This document shows positions 1 through 9,303 of a stretch of 64,000 nt of DNA, piece after piece. The notes beneath the pieces were generated by a model that was not told where the DNA came from, ran no database searches, and was given only the letters and a program-made list of their open reading frames with translations. The stretch lies in contig JAZSPC010000052.1 in assembly GCA_045537285.1 (NCBI GenBank), forward strand, positions 7,627 to 71,626. The letters are read 5' to 3'. Origin of the DNA: HGM13634 sp045537285. Lineage in GTDB: Bacteria; Bacillota; Clostridia; TANB77; CAG-508. The translations under genes were made by a program, and so were the position numbers. Position 1 is the first letter of the stretch, and the number at the start of each line of letters is the position of its first letter.

Positions 1-685
1 GGCTTTCGATTTTAGCTATTATTTTAACAGCTTGACCACCATTGTCATCTAATAATTTTCTCATTTGAATTACGTCATCTGCTCTTCTTACAAATGAAGC
101 AAATATATAATCAAATCCTGCTTTTACACCATTTGTTAAGTCATTTATATCTTTTTCTGATAATGCTGGTAAATTTAATACTAATCCAGGTACGTTAACA
201 GTTTTTCTACTTCCTAACATTCCTGTATTTACTGCTGTACAAACAACATCTTTACCTACTATTTCATCTACTCTAAATTCGATAGCTCCATCGTCTACTA
301 ATATTGTAGAACCTGGTTTAACATCTTCTGATAAACCTTTATAACTGATAGATGCTTTTGTATTATTTCCTATAACATCTTCATAAAGGAAAGTAAATTT
401 TTGTCCTTCTTCTATTTTTACTTTTACATCCCCTGATTCTAATTTTCCTGTTCTTATTTCTGGACCTTTTGTATCTAAACATAAAGGAATTGGCCTATTT
501 AATGTTTCTCTTACTTTTTTAATTGTAGCTATTTTTGTAGCATTTTCTTCATATCCACCATGTGAGAAGTTAATTCTTGCAACATTCATTCCTGTGTTTA
601 CTAATTTTGTTAACATTTCTTCGCTTTCACTAGCTGGTCCTATTGTACAAACTATTTTTGTTTTTCTTAAATTTTCTTTTTTCAT
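1..685 (-). CDS. pyk: Pyruvate kinase, N-terminal part (runs off the window)
   Basis: Makes pyruvate and ATP from phosphoenolpyruvate and ADP in the last step of glycolysis. The reverse strand opens with MKKENLRKTKIVCTIGPAS, the typical pyruvate kinase N-terminus, followed by NVARINFSHGGYEE, the LDTKGPEIRTG motif, the B domain (residues about 70-165) and the return to the barrel at FVRRADDV and IIAKIES. The last residues inside the window are that IAKIES strand, so roughly the second half of the protein, including the C-terminal domain, lies outside. Start chosen at 685 because AGAGGGA stands just upstream. It has its own promoter. Confidence 0.96.
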   Translation of the reverse strand, partial: MKKENLRKTKIVCTIGPASESEEMLTKLVNTGMNVARINFSHGGYEENATKIATIKKVRETLNRPIPLCLDTKGPEIRTGKLESGDVKVKIEEGQKFTFLYEDVIGNNTKASISYKGLSEDVKPGSTILVDDGAIEFRVDEIVGKDVVCTAVNTGMLGSRKTVNVPGLVLNLPALSEKDINDLTNGVKAGFDYIFASFVRRADDVIQMRKLLDDNGGQAVKIIAKIES

Positions 686-724
686 TTTATTATCCCTCTT
701 TCCTCTTTTTAAAAGACATCGATT

Positions 725-754
725 ATTATATCACACCATTTATTTAATATTCAA
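725..754 (-). promoter_or_regulatory. Promoter of pyk
   Basis: Reverse strand TTGAAT (749-754), 18-base spacer, TATAAT (725-730) with a TG two bases before the -10. It lies 40 bases before the pyk start. Confidence 0.7.
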
Positions 755-807
755 TAGTTTACTTTATTTTTTTATAATTTTTTTACTATTTGTATTAAAA
801 ATATACA

Positions 808-854
808 AAGTTAGAGATTGAAATCCATTGTTTAGCATTTCAATACTCTAACTT
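808..854 (-). terminator. Terminator of glgP
   Basis: Two stacked stems, AAGTTAGAG/CTCTAACTT and TTGAAAT/ATTTCAA, separated by short internal loops, downstream of the phosphorylase stop. The following U-rich stretch is interrupted. Confidence 0.6.
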
Positions 855-869
855 ATTTAATAATCTAAG

Positions 870-3440
870 CTATTTTGTTATCCATTTTACTAGATTCAAA
901 TTTTCTGCATCTAATAACATTTCGTGTTTTGGCATAACTCTAAATGTATAACCATAATTTCCACCTGTTGTTAATTCTATTTTTGTTTTATATGTATATT
1001 CTTTTGTTTCGTCATTTTTATCAATTAATTCCATTGGTATTATAGTTATATTCTCTATTGTACCTTTTTCTGTTATTTTACCTGCATACACTTCAACATC
1101 TATATTATCTACTGAAATATCATTTGGTAATGTTATTTTACAATTAACTTCAATATTATTACCTGCATCTATTGAAATATTATCTAAGTTATTAAATTGT
1201 TCTATTTTTATGCTATCCCAATTTAAATTCATACTATTTTTCCAAGCATTATAGTTTTCAACATTTGATAAATCAGTATAATATTTATTATTTAACTCAA
1301 CTAATGGCATATATAGCTTATCTGTATAATCGCATACCATTCTAGATGTACTATATTTTCCACCTGTTGATATAATTGAATTTTTCATTAACTGTATCCA
1401 TTTATCTGATATACCATTTCTATTTTTATCATAATATGCTGGTATAATTTTTTCTTCTAATGTATTATAGATGCTTGCTGAATCTGCATTATCTTGGATT
1501 TCATAAGATTCATATTCATCGTTTGTTCCAATTGTCCAACCGTTTTCTCCGTTATATCCTTCTGCCCACCATCCATCTAGTACACTAAAATTGATAACAC
1601 CATTTACAGATGCTTTCTGTCCACTTGTTCCAGAAGCTTCCATTGGTCTTCTTGGGTTATTTAGCCACACATCAACACCACTAACTAAATATCTTGCTAC
1701 ACCTATATTGTAGTTTTCTAATATGAATATTTTTCCTTTAAATTGTGGCTTCATAGATATTTCATTTATATATCTGATTAAATCTTGCCCTGCTTTATCT
1801 GCCGGGTGCGCTTTCCCTGCAAATATTATTTGAACTGGTCTATCAGTATTATTTAATATTTGAGTTATTCTTTCTAAATCTCTAAATATTAATGTTGCTC
1901 TTTTATATGTAGCAAATCTTCTTGCGAATCCTATTGTTAATGCATTTGGATTAAGTTTTGATGTAATTTCATTTATCTCATCATAGTTTTTTCCGTTATT
2001 TTTCATTGTAGTAGTAATGTTTTGTTTAACAAGTTCAAACAATTTTACTTTTCTTTTCATGTGCTCTTCCCAAAGTTTATCATTTGGGATGCATTCTATT
2101 TTCTTCCATGTCTCATCTACTTGTATACAATCTTGCCAGTAAGGCATTAGATATTTATTATATAATTGTTTCAAGTTTGGAGCAAGCCATGTACATGTAT
2201 GTATACCATTTGTTATATGTGTGATTGGTGATTCATTTGGTGCAATATTAGGCCATACATCTCCAAATAATTCTCTTGATACAGCTCCATGTAATTCACT
2301 AACACCATTTTTCTTTCCTGCAATTTTTAGTGCAAGAATTCCCATATTGAATCCTGCATCTAATGTATCGTTTGGTTTTGTTCCTAATTTCAAGAATGTT
2401 TCTTTATCTATACCAAGTTTTGTCCAGTATCCTTTTAAATGTTTTTCAACTAATGCCATTGGGAATATATCATTTCCGGCTGGAACTGGTGTGTGTGTTG
2501 TAAATACTGTTTGAGAAGAAGTTATACTTCTTGCTATATCAAAAGATACTTTTTGTTCTTTGATTATATTTTTCATTACTTCTAGAAGTAAGAAAGAAGA
2601 ATGTCCTTCATTCATATGGTAAACTGATGGATTTAATCCTAATGTTTTTAACAAGTTTACTCCACCCATTCCAAGAACTATTTCTTGTTTAATTCTCATT
2701 TCTTGGTCTCCGCCATATAATCTTAGAGTAATTTCTTTATAGCTTGGATCATCATTTTCTGGTATATCTGAGTCTAATAGATATAATGTAACTCTACCAA
2801 CTTTTATATTCCAAACTTTTAAATATAAGTTCTTTCCCGGTAATTTTAAAAGAATTTTTAAGTCTTCTCCTTTTTTGTCTTTAACAGGATTAATTGGCAT
2901 ATTTGTTAATTCTATATCTTTATATACACTTTGTTGATTTCCATTAGCATCTATTTTTTGGTGGAAATATCCATTTTTATATAAAAGTCCAACAGCAACA
3001 AAAGGTAATCCCAAATCACTTGCTGATTTTAAGTGATCACCAGATAATATTCCAAGTCCACCAGAATAAATTGGTATAGTTTCATCTAAACCATATTCTG
3101 CTGAAAAATATGCTATTAAATTTTCTGTATTATTTGGATATTTTCTAGAAAACCAAGTATTTTTGCTGTTCATATATCCTTCAAAGTCTTCTACCATTTT
3201 ATCATATTGTTTTAATATAGAAGGATTAGAAACTGCTGCTTCTAACTTTTCCTGAGAAACTAATTTTAAAAATTTAACAGGGTTTTTACCAACTTTTCCC
3301 CATAAATCTTCATCTATTTCTTTAAAAATTTTAAGAAAGTCTGTATTCCAAGACCACCAAAGGTTATTTGATATTTCCATAAGTTTGCTTATTCTACTAG
3401 GTAACTGCGGATTTACAGTTATTCTATTAAACATGTACAT
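870..3440 (-). CDS. glgP: Alpha-glucan (glycogen/starch) phosphorylase
   Basis: Releases glucose 1-phosphate from the non-reducing ends of alpha-1,4-glucans, a cytosolic PLP enzyme. The 856-residue protein begins with the extra N-terminal domain of the phosphorylase subgroup found in Thermotoga and many anaerobes (NLWWSWN near residue 30). Recognisable blocks are FSAEYGLDE, GGLGILSGDH, HMNEGHSSF, TTHTPVPAGND, NGIHTCTW and GFARRFATYKRA; the PLP lysine is expected in EASGTSGQKAS near residue 607, followed by DGWWAEGYNGENGW. The C-terminal 120 residues look like a beta-rich extension. GGGAGG precedes the start; an in-frame ATG two codons later is an alternative. Single gene with its own promoter; it would feed glycogen-derived glucose into the glycolysis represented nearby by pyk and pgi. 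Confidence 0.95.
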   Translation of the reverse strand: MYMFNRITVNPQLPSRISKLMEISNNLWWSWNTDFLKIFKEIDEDLWGKVGKNPVKFLKLVSQEKLEAAVSNPSILKQYDKMVEDFEGYMNSKNTWFSRKYPNNTENLIAYFSAEYGLDETIPIYSGGLGILSGDHLKSASDLGLPFVAVGLLYKNGYFHQKIDANGNQQSVYKDIELTNMPINPVKDKKGEDLKILLKLPGKNLYLKVWNIKVGRVTLYLLDSDIPENDDPSYKEITLRLYGGDQEMRIKQEIVLGMGGVNLLKTLGLNPSVYHMNEGHSSFLLLEVMKNIIKEQKVSFDIARSITSSQTVFTTHTPVPAGNDIFPMALVEKHLKGYWTKLGIDKETFLKLGTKPNDTLDAGFNMGILALKIAGKKNGVSELHGAVSRELFGDVWPNIAPNESPITHITNGIHTCTWLAPNLKQLYNKYLMPYWQDCIQVDETWKKIECIPNDKLWEEHMKRKVKLFELVKQNITTTMKNNGKNYDEINEITSKLNPNALTIGFARRFATYKRATLIFRDLERITQILNNTDRPVQIIFAGKAHPADKAGQDLIRYINEISMKPQFKGKIFILENYNIGVARYLVSGVDVWLNNPRRPMEASGTSGQKASVNGVINFSVLDGWWAEGYNGENGWTIGTNDEYESYEIQDNADSASIYNTLEEKIIPAYYDKNRNGISDKWIQLMKNSIISTGGKYSTSRMVCDYTDKLYMPLVELNNKYYTDLSNVENYNAWKNSMNLNWDSIKIEQFNNLDNISIDAGNNIEVNCKITLPNDISVDNIDVEVYAGKITEKGTIENITIIPMELIDKNDETKEYTYKTKIELTTGGNYGYTFRVMPKHEMLLDAENLNLVKWITK

Positions 3441-3497
3441 TCGATATTTCCTCCCTTGTTTATTTGCTATTTATTCATTAGTAATATTAATACAATT

Positions 3498-3526
3498 ATT
3501 ATCTATTAAAAAGTATAAAATGTCAA
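3498..3526 (-). promoter_or_regulatory. Promoter of glgP
   Basis: Reverse strand TTGACA (3521-3526), 17-base spacer, GATAAT (3498-3503), about 57 bases before the start codon. Confidence 0.75.
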
Positions 3527-3548
3527 ATAATTTTGAAGAATTTTTTAA

Positions 3549-3920
3549 TTATTTTAAGTTATATTTTTCACTTTCTTCTTCCAAAATACCAACTCTACTT
3601 CTAATATCATTTATTATTATTCTATTAAATTCTTTTATCTTAGAAACATCAATCTTTCTATCTTCTATTTCGCTATTTATTTTTTCTTCTAAATTATTTG
3701 TTCTTTTTTCACTTATCTCATAAAAAGTCTTAAATTCTTCTGAAATTTCTTTAACTAATGCATTTTGTGTATTGTCAATTTTTTCATCTAAATAATTGAA
3801 TTTATCATTTAGTTCTTTTCTAACATCTTTTATTTCTTCTCTATTTTCTTTTACTTCTTCATAAATTAATTTAAGTAACTCCATTGCATTTAATTCTTCT
3901 ATTTTCACTTCTTCTTTCAT
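3549..3920 (-). CDS. Small coiled-coil protein of unknown function
   Basis: About 123 residues, very rich in Glu, Lys, Ile and Asn, with heptad-like spacing from about residue 15 to 100 and no membrane segment, so probably a soluble coiled-coil. I do not recognise a family. The second ATG (3920) is preferred over the ATG at 3926 because GGAG sits only two or three bases before the first but eight before the second. It lies downstream of the sortase substrate gene on the same strand and might be co-transcribed, but nothing links it functionally. Similar in style to the coiled-coil protein at 23370-23831. Confidence 0.6.
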   Translation of the reverse strand: MKEEVKIEELNAMELLKLIYEEVKENREEIKDVRKELNDKFNYLDEKIDNTQNALVKEISEEFKTFYEISEKRTNNLEEKINSEIEDRKIDVSKIKEFNRIIINDIRSRVGILEEESEKYNLK

Positions 3921-3982
3921 ATACATTTCTCCTTTTTAAAATTGTTGTTTTGTCAATTTTATTATAATTCTTTTTGACAATT

Positions 3983-6900
3983 TTAGCAACCGGTTTTTGG
4001 TAATTTTTTTACAATTTCTTTTTCTATAATTATTGTTTCAAAATTACTACTATCTCTAACAACATATTCTTCTATATTACCTGATAAATTCGCGTTGTTT
4101 ACAAGTTTATCATCTTTTTTTACATCATTATCAATTTTTGTATATACAATTGGTTTTACTATTGCTTCAAAATCTTTTGAAACTGTTTTATATTCCACTT
4201 TTATTTCAGTAATTATTTCTTTATTTTCCAAATTTAGCTCATCAAAACTTAAATACTCACTGGTTAAACTATTTACAGTTTTAAATAATCTATAATCATT
4301 TTGATTTGTTTTGTAATATATTTCATAATTTATATCTTCGTTATATATTCCTGTTATCATTTTGGTTACTTTACTATCTTCATAAGGAATATATTCTATC
4401 CAAGTGAAATCATCTAATTTAGTATTACTTGTGTTTTTAATTTCAAATTCGTATTTTATCTCTTCATTTCTTTCTACTGTTTGTTGCCCTCTTATTTCAA
4501 TGTTTAGGTTTGGAACTACCGCTTCATTTTTTATTTCTAAAACTTTAACCTCATTATTTTTATCTATATTTACAATAAATTCATTTTTATTTAATATATA
4601 ATATCGGTTTGTAGCTTTTTCTTTTACTATGTATTTTCCTATTTCTAAATCTTTTGATATAGCTTTTCCTGATTCATCAGTAATTAAAGTTTCTACTAAT
4701 TCATTATTAAAATCAAATATTTCAAACTCAACATTTTTTAAACTTTCTCCTTGTTTAATTTCTAATATTGGGCTATCATTACTGCTCGTTTTTATTATTT
4801 GAATCTTACCCCTTATTTTTTCGTTTTCGATTTGTAGTTTTACCACTTCATTTGCTTTTATATTTATAGTTATAACTTTTTCATTTAATACATAATTACT
4901 ATTTGTTTTAACTTCTTTTAAATGATATTTTCCAATCGGTAATCTTTTACTTATTGCATATCCTTTTTCATTAGTAACCAGCTTATCTACCACTTCATTA
5001 TTTTTATCTAATATTTCAAATTCCACATTAGGTATTTTTATATTGCTATCATTTTTATCAGCTTTATATATTTCTACTTGTCCTTTTAATTTTTCATTTT
5101 CCACTATAACATTTGTTATTTCATTGTGTTTAACTTCTGCATTAAATTCATTTTCTAATAATTCATATCCTTGGTTAGTTTCTATCTCTCGAATTAATAT
5201 ATTTCCAACTCTAATATCCTCAACTATCACGACTCCTTGTTCATTTGTTTTAGCCTCGTATGTAAATCCGTCTTTATCGGTTATCTTAAACTTAACACCT
5301 TCTAATACAATCTCAGGATTATCTTTATCTACTTTTGTTATTTCTAAACTTCCTTTTTTGTGTTCATTTTTTATAACTAATTCTGTAACCTTTTCATTTT
5401 CGACTTGCAATGTATAAATTTCATTATTCATTAGATAATTTGTGTTAATTCCTAAGTCTACTTCTTTTACTGTATATTCACCTATTAATAACCTTGAAGA
5501 TGTAGCCTTACCCTTACTATCTGTTACTATTTCGTCTACCACTTTGTTGTTTATATCTAATATATGAAATTTAACACCTTCAAGTTTTATCTCTTCTTTT
5601 TTTGCATCTTGTTTAGTGATTTGTATTTGGCCTTTTTTCTTTTCGTTTTCTATTACAATATCAGACGTTTTATTCCATTCTACAATAATATCTTTATTTT
5701 CACACAAATTGTATTCTTTCTTTGTTACAATTTCTCTTAAAGTATATGCACCTGTATTTATATTTTCTATATATGCTTCACCATTTACATCTGTTATTAA
5801 ATGTGCTATCATTTTTCCATTTGCATCTATTAAATTAAATTCTATTGCACCTAATGTAATGGTTTTATCATCTTTATCCACTTTTGTAATCTTTAAGTTT
5901 CCTTTTTTATGTATGTTTTCAATAACTAGTTCTGTTATCTTTTCATCTTCTATTCTTGTTTTATATTCTGTTTCTTCCAATATGTATTCCACATTGTCTC
6001 CTAAACTTATTTCTTTAATTGTATATTCTCCAATAGGTAATCTTTTAGTTATACCTACACCTGCCAAATCAGTTTTAATTTCATCCACAACATTGTTATT
6101 ACTATCTATTATTTGGAATTCTACACCCTCTAATTTAATTTCATTATTTTCTTTATCTTGTTTTGTAATTTGGATTTGCCCTTTTTTCTTTTCATTTTGA
6201 ATTGTCATTTCTGTTGTTTCATTCCATTTAACCTCTATATTATTATCTGTACAAAGATTATAGTTTTCTTTTGTTTTAGTTTCTTTTAATGTATAACTCC
6301 CTATATTTATATTATTAATTTGTGCTTCACCATTTATATCTGTAATCAAATGTGCAACTTTATTTTTATTTAAATCTATTAAATCAAATTCAATTCCTTC
6401 TAGCACCACATTATTTTCATCTTTATCAACTTTTGTTATTTTTAAATTTCCTTTTTTATGGGTATTTGTTATAGTTCTACTTACTTCTTTATTGTATTCT
6501 GTTTTCATCTCATATACCGTTTCATCTTTTTCATAATTTTCGTTTGCAGTAAGTTCTCTGATTTTATATGTACCTTGATATATATTTTTAAAAGTAACCA
6601 CTCCATTTGTATTTGTTTTGCCACTTGTTATATATTCATCATTATTGTTATACAACCCAAATTCAACATCTTTTATAGGGTTAGAACTTTCTGCATCTTT
6701 TTTTACTATCTTTATACTCGATGTGTTTGTAGTCTTATTAAATTCTGTACTTGATTCATAACTTGCATACGGACTACAAGTTACAGCATAATTTTGCAAT
6801 GTATTCTTAGGTGCTTGTCCGAAAAATACTGCATTTGTTTTACATTCCGCTACGACATTAATTTTCCCTGATATATCTTTATCTAATTCTGTTTTGGGTA

Positions 6901-7633
6901 TCATTATCCTAAATTTTTCAGATGGCGAGAATGTATTTTTACTCACTCCTATATTATTTGCTACATAGCTTCCTTCTGGAAAATTTTCTATGCTTTTCAC
7001 AGTATATTGGCTAATATTTACATCTGCATTTACACTATATTCTTGGTAATAATAGTTACCATTTTCTATTAAATCTCCTAATTTATTTATGGCTATTACT
7101 GGCTCTTTATATTCTGCATTACCTGCTTTTCCTTTTTCTGTTATTTCATATATTGCATTTATTATTTTTTCACCTCTTACATCAGCTGCTTTATAGAAAC
7201 TTTTCACATCTCTGCCTAACATAACGCATTTAATTGCATGTTTTGTTGCAACATATGCATCATCTTCTGTTTCTACACCCAGTTGTTCAATTGTTTTATA
7301 TGGATATCCGTTTATTACAATGTTGTATAATAATTTATCTGTTAATAGTTTATCTGTTGTAACTGTATATGAACCCTCTTCATCAACGCCATTAGCTCCA
7401 ACTGTTATACAATATGCAGGATACTTTTTCCCATCTTCTTTATATGAAATATATCCAAATTGAATTTTACGCCATTCTTGTTTTTCTTCGTTATAGTACA
7501 TAATATGAGTATCTAATTTGTGATCATATATTAAATTTGCTTTTGTAAGTTCGCTTATGGCATTTACTACTGGCATAAACGCATTCATTATTGTTATTAA
7601 AATCGTAAACATTACTATCCATTTTTTTATCAT
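3983..7633 (-). CDS. Secreted Cna-B-repeat surface protein ending in LPKTGC
   Basis: A 1216-residue secreted adhesin-like protein. Residues 1-25 are a signal peptide (MIKKWIVMFTILITIMNAF). Residues about 35-290 resemble a thioester-type head domain (AYCI near 74 and ATKHAIK near 130). Eight consecutive Cna-B/SpaA-like domains start near residues 304, 394, 484, 576, 664, 759, 847 and 939; most open with the pattern ITKxDK, whose Lys would form the internal isopeptide, with a Glu in the YTLKE-type strand and Asn near the last strand. Residues 1037-1205 form a DUF11-like beta domain. The protein ends KKLPKTGC: a sortase motif with no hydrophobic segment or basic tail after it. The start follows GGAGG. 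A sortase gene lies 13 bases upstream in the same operon, which supports a sortase-processed cell-wall or pilus protein. Confidence 0.88.
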   Translation of the reverse strand: MIKKWIVMFTILITIMNAFMPVVNAISELTKANLIYDHKLDTHIMYYNEEKQEWRKIQFGYISYKEDGKKYPAYCITVGANGVDEEGSYTVTTDKLLTDKLLYNIVINGYPYKTIEQLGVETEDDAYVATKHAIKCVMLGRDVKSFYKAADVRGEKIINAIYEITEKGKAGNAEYKEPVIAINKLGDLIENGNYYYQEYSVNADVNISQYTVKSIENFPEGSYVANNIGVSKNTFSPSEKFRIMIPKTELDKDISGKINVVAECKTNAVFFGQAPKNTLQNYAVTCSPYASYESSTEFNKTTNTSSIKIVKKDAESSNPIKDVEFGLYNNNDEYITSGKTNTNGVVTFKNIYQGTYKIRELTANENYEKDETVYEMKTEYNKEVSRTITNTHKKGNLKITKVDKDENNVVLEGIEFDLIDLNKNKVAHLITDINGEAQINNINIGSYTLKETKTKENYNLCTDNNIEVKWNETTEMTIQNEKKKGQIQITKQDKENNEIKLEGVEFQIIDSNNNVVDEIKTDLAGVGITKRLPIGEYTIKEISLGDNVEYILEETEYKTRIEDEKITELVIENIHKKGNLKITKVDKDDKTITLGAIEFNLIDANGKMIAHLITDVNGEAYIENINTGAYTLREIVTKKEYNLCENKDIIVEWNKTSDIVIENEKKKGQIQITKQDAKKEEIKLEGVKFHILDINNKVVDEIVTDSKGKATSSRLLIGEYTVKEVDLGINTNYLMNNEIYTLQVENEKVTELVIKNEHKKGSLEITKVDKDNPEIVLEGVKFKITDKDGFTYEAKTNEQGVVIVEDIRVGNILIREIETNQGYELLENEFNAEVKHNEITNVIVENEKLKGQVEIYKADKNDSNIKIPNVEFEILDKNNEVVDKLVTNEKGYAISKRLPIGKYHLKEVKTNSNYVLNEKVITINIKANEVVKLQIENEKIRGKIQIIKTSSNDSPILEIKQGESLKNVEFEIFDFNNELVETLITDESGKAISKDLEIGKYIVKEKATNRYYILNKNEFIVNIDKNNEVKVLEIKNEAVVPNLNIEIRGQQTVERNEEIKYEFEIKNTSNTKLDDFTWIEYIPYEDSKVTKMITGIYNEDINYEIYYKTNQNDYRLFKTVNSLTSEYLSFDELNLENKEIITEIKVEYKTVSKDFEAIVKPIVYTKIDNDVKKDDKLVNNANLSGNIEEYVVRDSSNFETIIIEKEIVKKLPKTGC

Positions 7634-7646
7634 AAAAATTCCTCCT

Positions 7647-8201
7647 TTATTTTTCTTCTACGGCTTGAACACATAATCTTTGATTTGGTTTATTTGCAAT
7701 ACACGTAATCATAGTTATTCTATTATCTTTTGTTGTTTGCAAATCTGACCAATCTGTATCATATATAACTTTCTTTTTAGTAACTATATATTTTCTTTCA
7801 AAAAACTTTGTTTTATATATTATCTTGTCTCCTTTTTCTAATTCATTAAGTCTAGCAAAATACGAAAACTCCGTACCTCTATTATGAGCAGCTAAGCCAA
7901 TATTTCCTTCATACTTTGCAGTTTCAGGCATATGACCTATGTACTCCATTAAAATATCTTGTGTGCTACCTTCCTTTACTTTTGCTTTTAACCCTATTTT
8001 ATCTATTGTTAAAATTCCTAAAATACTTTCATCAATAATTTCTTCGTTTTCTTCATAAACAATATTTATATAATTCTCATCTGTTTTTACATCTTCTATT
8101 TGTGTTAATTCATATTCTTTTTTTGAAGATATAAAGGGTATGCTTAATAAAAGTATTGCAATAAAAACAACACCTAAAATATATCTTAATATTTTACGCA
8201 T
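7647..8201 (-). CDS. Sortase, class D-like
   Basis: Membrane-anchored transpeptidase that would cleave at an LPxTG-type motif and join the Thr to an amine. A hydrophobic helix at residues 5-25 anchors the N-terminus; the catalytic domain contains the His in GLAAHNRG (near residue 106), the Cys in MITCIANKP (near 166) and the Arg in QRLCVQA (near 174), in the usual order. 184 residues is normal for classes D and E. AAAGGAGG precedes the start. First gene of a two-gene unit with the Cna-B protein downstream, whose LPKTG is the obvious candidate substrate; class D versus E is my inference from size and context. Confidence 0.9.
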   Translation of the reverse strand: MRKILRYILGVVFIAILLLSIPFISSKKEYELTQIEDVKTDENYINIVYEENEEIIDESILGILTIDKIGLKAKVKEGSTQDILMEYIGHMPETAKYEGNIGLAAHNRGTEFSYFARLNELEKGDKIIYKTKFFERKYIVTKKKVIYDTDWSDLQTTKDNRITMITCIANKPNQRLCVQAVEEK

Positions 8202-8313
8202 AGAACCTCCTTTCCTATTTAATTTTTAATTCTTTTTGTTGGAAATTAAAAAGATTAAAATTTTAATTTTGTGTCTTTCCTAAGTTGTCTGTTAGATAAA
8301 TAAACTTAATTAA

Positions 8314-8342
8314 ATAATACAATACATTTCCATTTTTTGCAA
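8314..8342 (-). promoter_or_regulatory. Promoter of the sortase operon
   Basis: Reverse strand TTGCAA (8337-8342), 17-base spacer, TATTAT (8314-8319), leaving a leader of roughly 105 bases before the sortase start, with no obvious hairpin. Confidence 0.65.
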
Positions 8343-8379
8343 GAAAAATCGTTCGTCATAATTCGACAACTCCTATTCA

Positions 8380-8408
8380 AAAAGAGCATTAATAATAAAT
8401 GCTCTTTT
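8380..8408 (-). terminator. Terminator of the acetyltransferase gene
   Basis: Inverted repeat AAAAGAGCATT / AATGCTCTTTT just after the stop codon, followed by a short T run on the reverse strand. Confidence 0.75.
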
Positions 8409-8412
8409 AGTT

Positions 8413-8883
8413 TTATATTAAGTTCTTATAGAATAATTCGCCATATCCGCCTTCATTTTTTTCTACCACTTGTTTATATTTATATCCTAATTTTTTATAA
8501 AAATCTGGTACTTGATCTGTCCAAATATATACTTTTTCATATCCTAGTTCTTTTAATATTTTTTCACCATTTGAAATTAATATTCTTCCGTATCCTCTAC
8601 CCCTATACTCTTCCAATATCATTATGTCTGACAACCATGGATATATATCTGGATATTTTTTTAAGTTTTCTAATTTAAATACACAAAAACCAACAATATT
8701 GTTGTAATCATCTAATAATGTAATTCCAAACGGCAATTTGTTTTTGGTATATAATTCTGAAAATTTATATTCTGTGTTTTCTCTTATCATTTTAGGATTA
8801 AATTTCTTCCAATAATTATAATGAATATCTATTATTTTATTAAGTTCTTCATTATTCAACTCACTAAATTTTTTAATTTTCAT
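8413..8883 (-). CDS. GNAT-family N-acetyltransferase
   Basis: A 156-residue single-domain acetyltransferase. The acetyl-CoA loop is seen as LEEYRGRGYGRILI (residues about 92-105), preceded by a beta strand containing SDIMIL and followed by GEKILKELGYEKVYIWT and YKKLGYK, all standard GNAT elements. The substrate cannot be read from the sequence. Monocistronic: GGAGGG before the start and its own terminator. It lies immediately downstream of tmRNA on the same strand, with the tmRNA terminator between them. Confidence 0.85.
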   Translation of the reverse strand: MKIKKFSELNNEELNKIIDIHYNYWKKFNPKMIRENTEYKFSELYTKNKLPFGITLLDDYNNIVGFCVFKLENLKKYPDIYPWLSDIMILEEYRGRGYGRILISNGEKILKELGYEKVYIWTDQVPDFYKKLGYKYKQVVEKNEGGYGELFYKNLI

Positions 8884-8909
8884 TTTCCCTCCAAATATTT
8901 ATTAATAAA

Positions 8910-8932
8910 AAAGCAGCTATATATGCTGCTTT
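8910..8932 (-). terminator. Terminator of ssrA
   Basis: AAAGCAGC / GCTGCTTT stem with a seven-base loop directly after the tmRNA 3' end, followed by a T run on the reverse strand. Confidence 0.85.
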
Positions 8933-8935
8933 GAC

Positions 8936-9291
8936 TGGTGGAGATGAGGAGATTCGAACTCCTGTCCAACAACCTTTCCACATAAACTTCTCCGAGTTCA
9001 GTTTGTTATTAAAATTCCCTTATTTTAAGTTAGCAAACAAACTTATAAACAAGGTAGTTTCTAAAATACCTACTATTTGTGAAACAACAAATAGCTTCGT
9101 TTCCCACTAAGTCGTCGCCTTATCCTATAACGTGGGAATTATTGGTAAGACGTCGCCGCGACTAGGCAGCGTATGCTAATTCTCTATTATCAGCGTTTAT
9201 TTTTAATTTCGCTTTTTTATAGTGGCCAAAGCGACCATCCACTACTCGCTATTTATACTTCTAGGTTGCTGTCGAAACCAAGCACATCCCC
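8936..9291 (-). ncRNA. ssrA: tmRNA (trans-translation RNA)
   Basis: Rescues stalled ribosomes by acting as tRNA-Ala and then as a short message. The 5' end GGGGATGTGCTTGG pairs with the 3' end CATCTCCACCA to form the tRNA-like acceptor; the T arm is AGGAGTTCGAATCTCCT and CCA is encoded. The tag-coding stretch (9162-9194) most plausibly resumes at GCT and encodes ADNRELAYAA followed by TAG. Length 356 bases is normal for a one-piece tmRNA. The exact resume codon is inferred by analogy with Bacillus. Confidence 0.97.
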
Positions 9292-9303
9292 ATGTACTTA
9301 TTT

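Noticed and set aside
5616..6200. A 194-codon forward frame opposite the Cna-B domains
   Set aside because: Antisense shadow; the reverse strand shows clear repeated domains.
3983..7633. CRISPR-like repeats, because of the regular near-90-codon periodicity
   Set aside because: The period is protein-domain sized, the frame is open throughout and no direct repeats with spacers occur.
8936..9291. A small protein-coding gene in the ssrA region
   Set aside because: Both ends fold as a tRNA-like domain typical of tmRNA; the only coding stretch is the tag.
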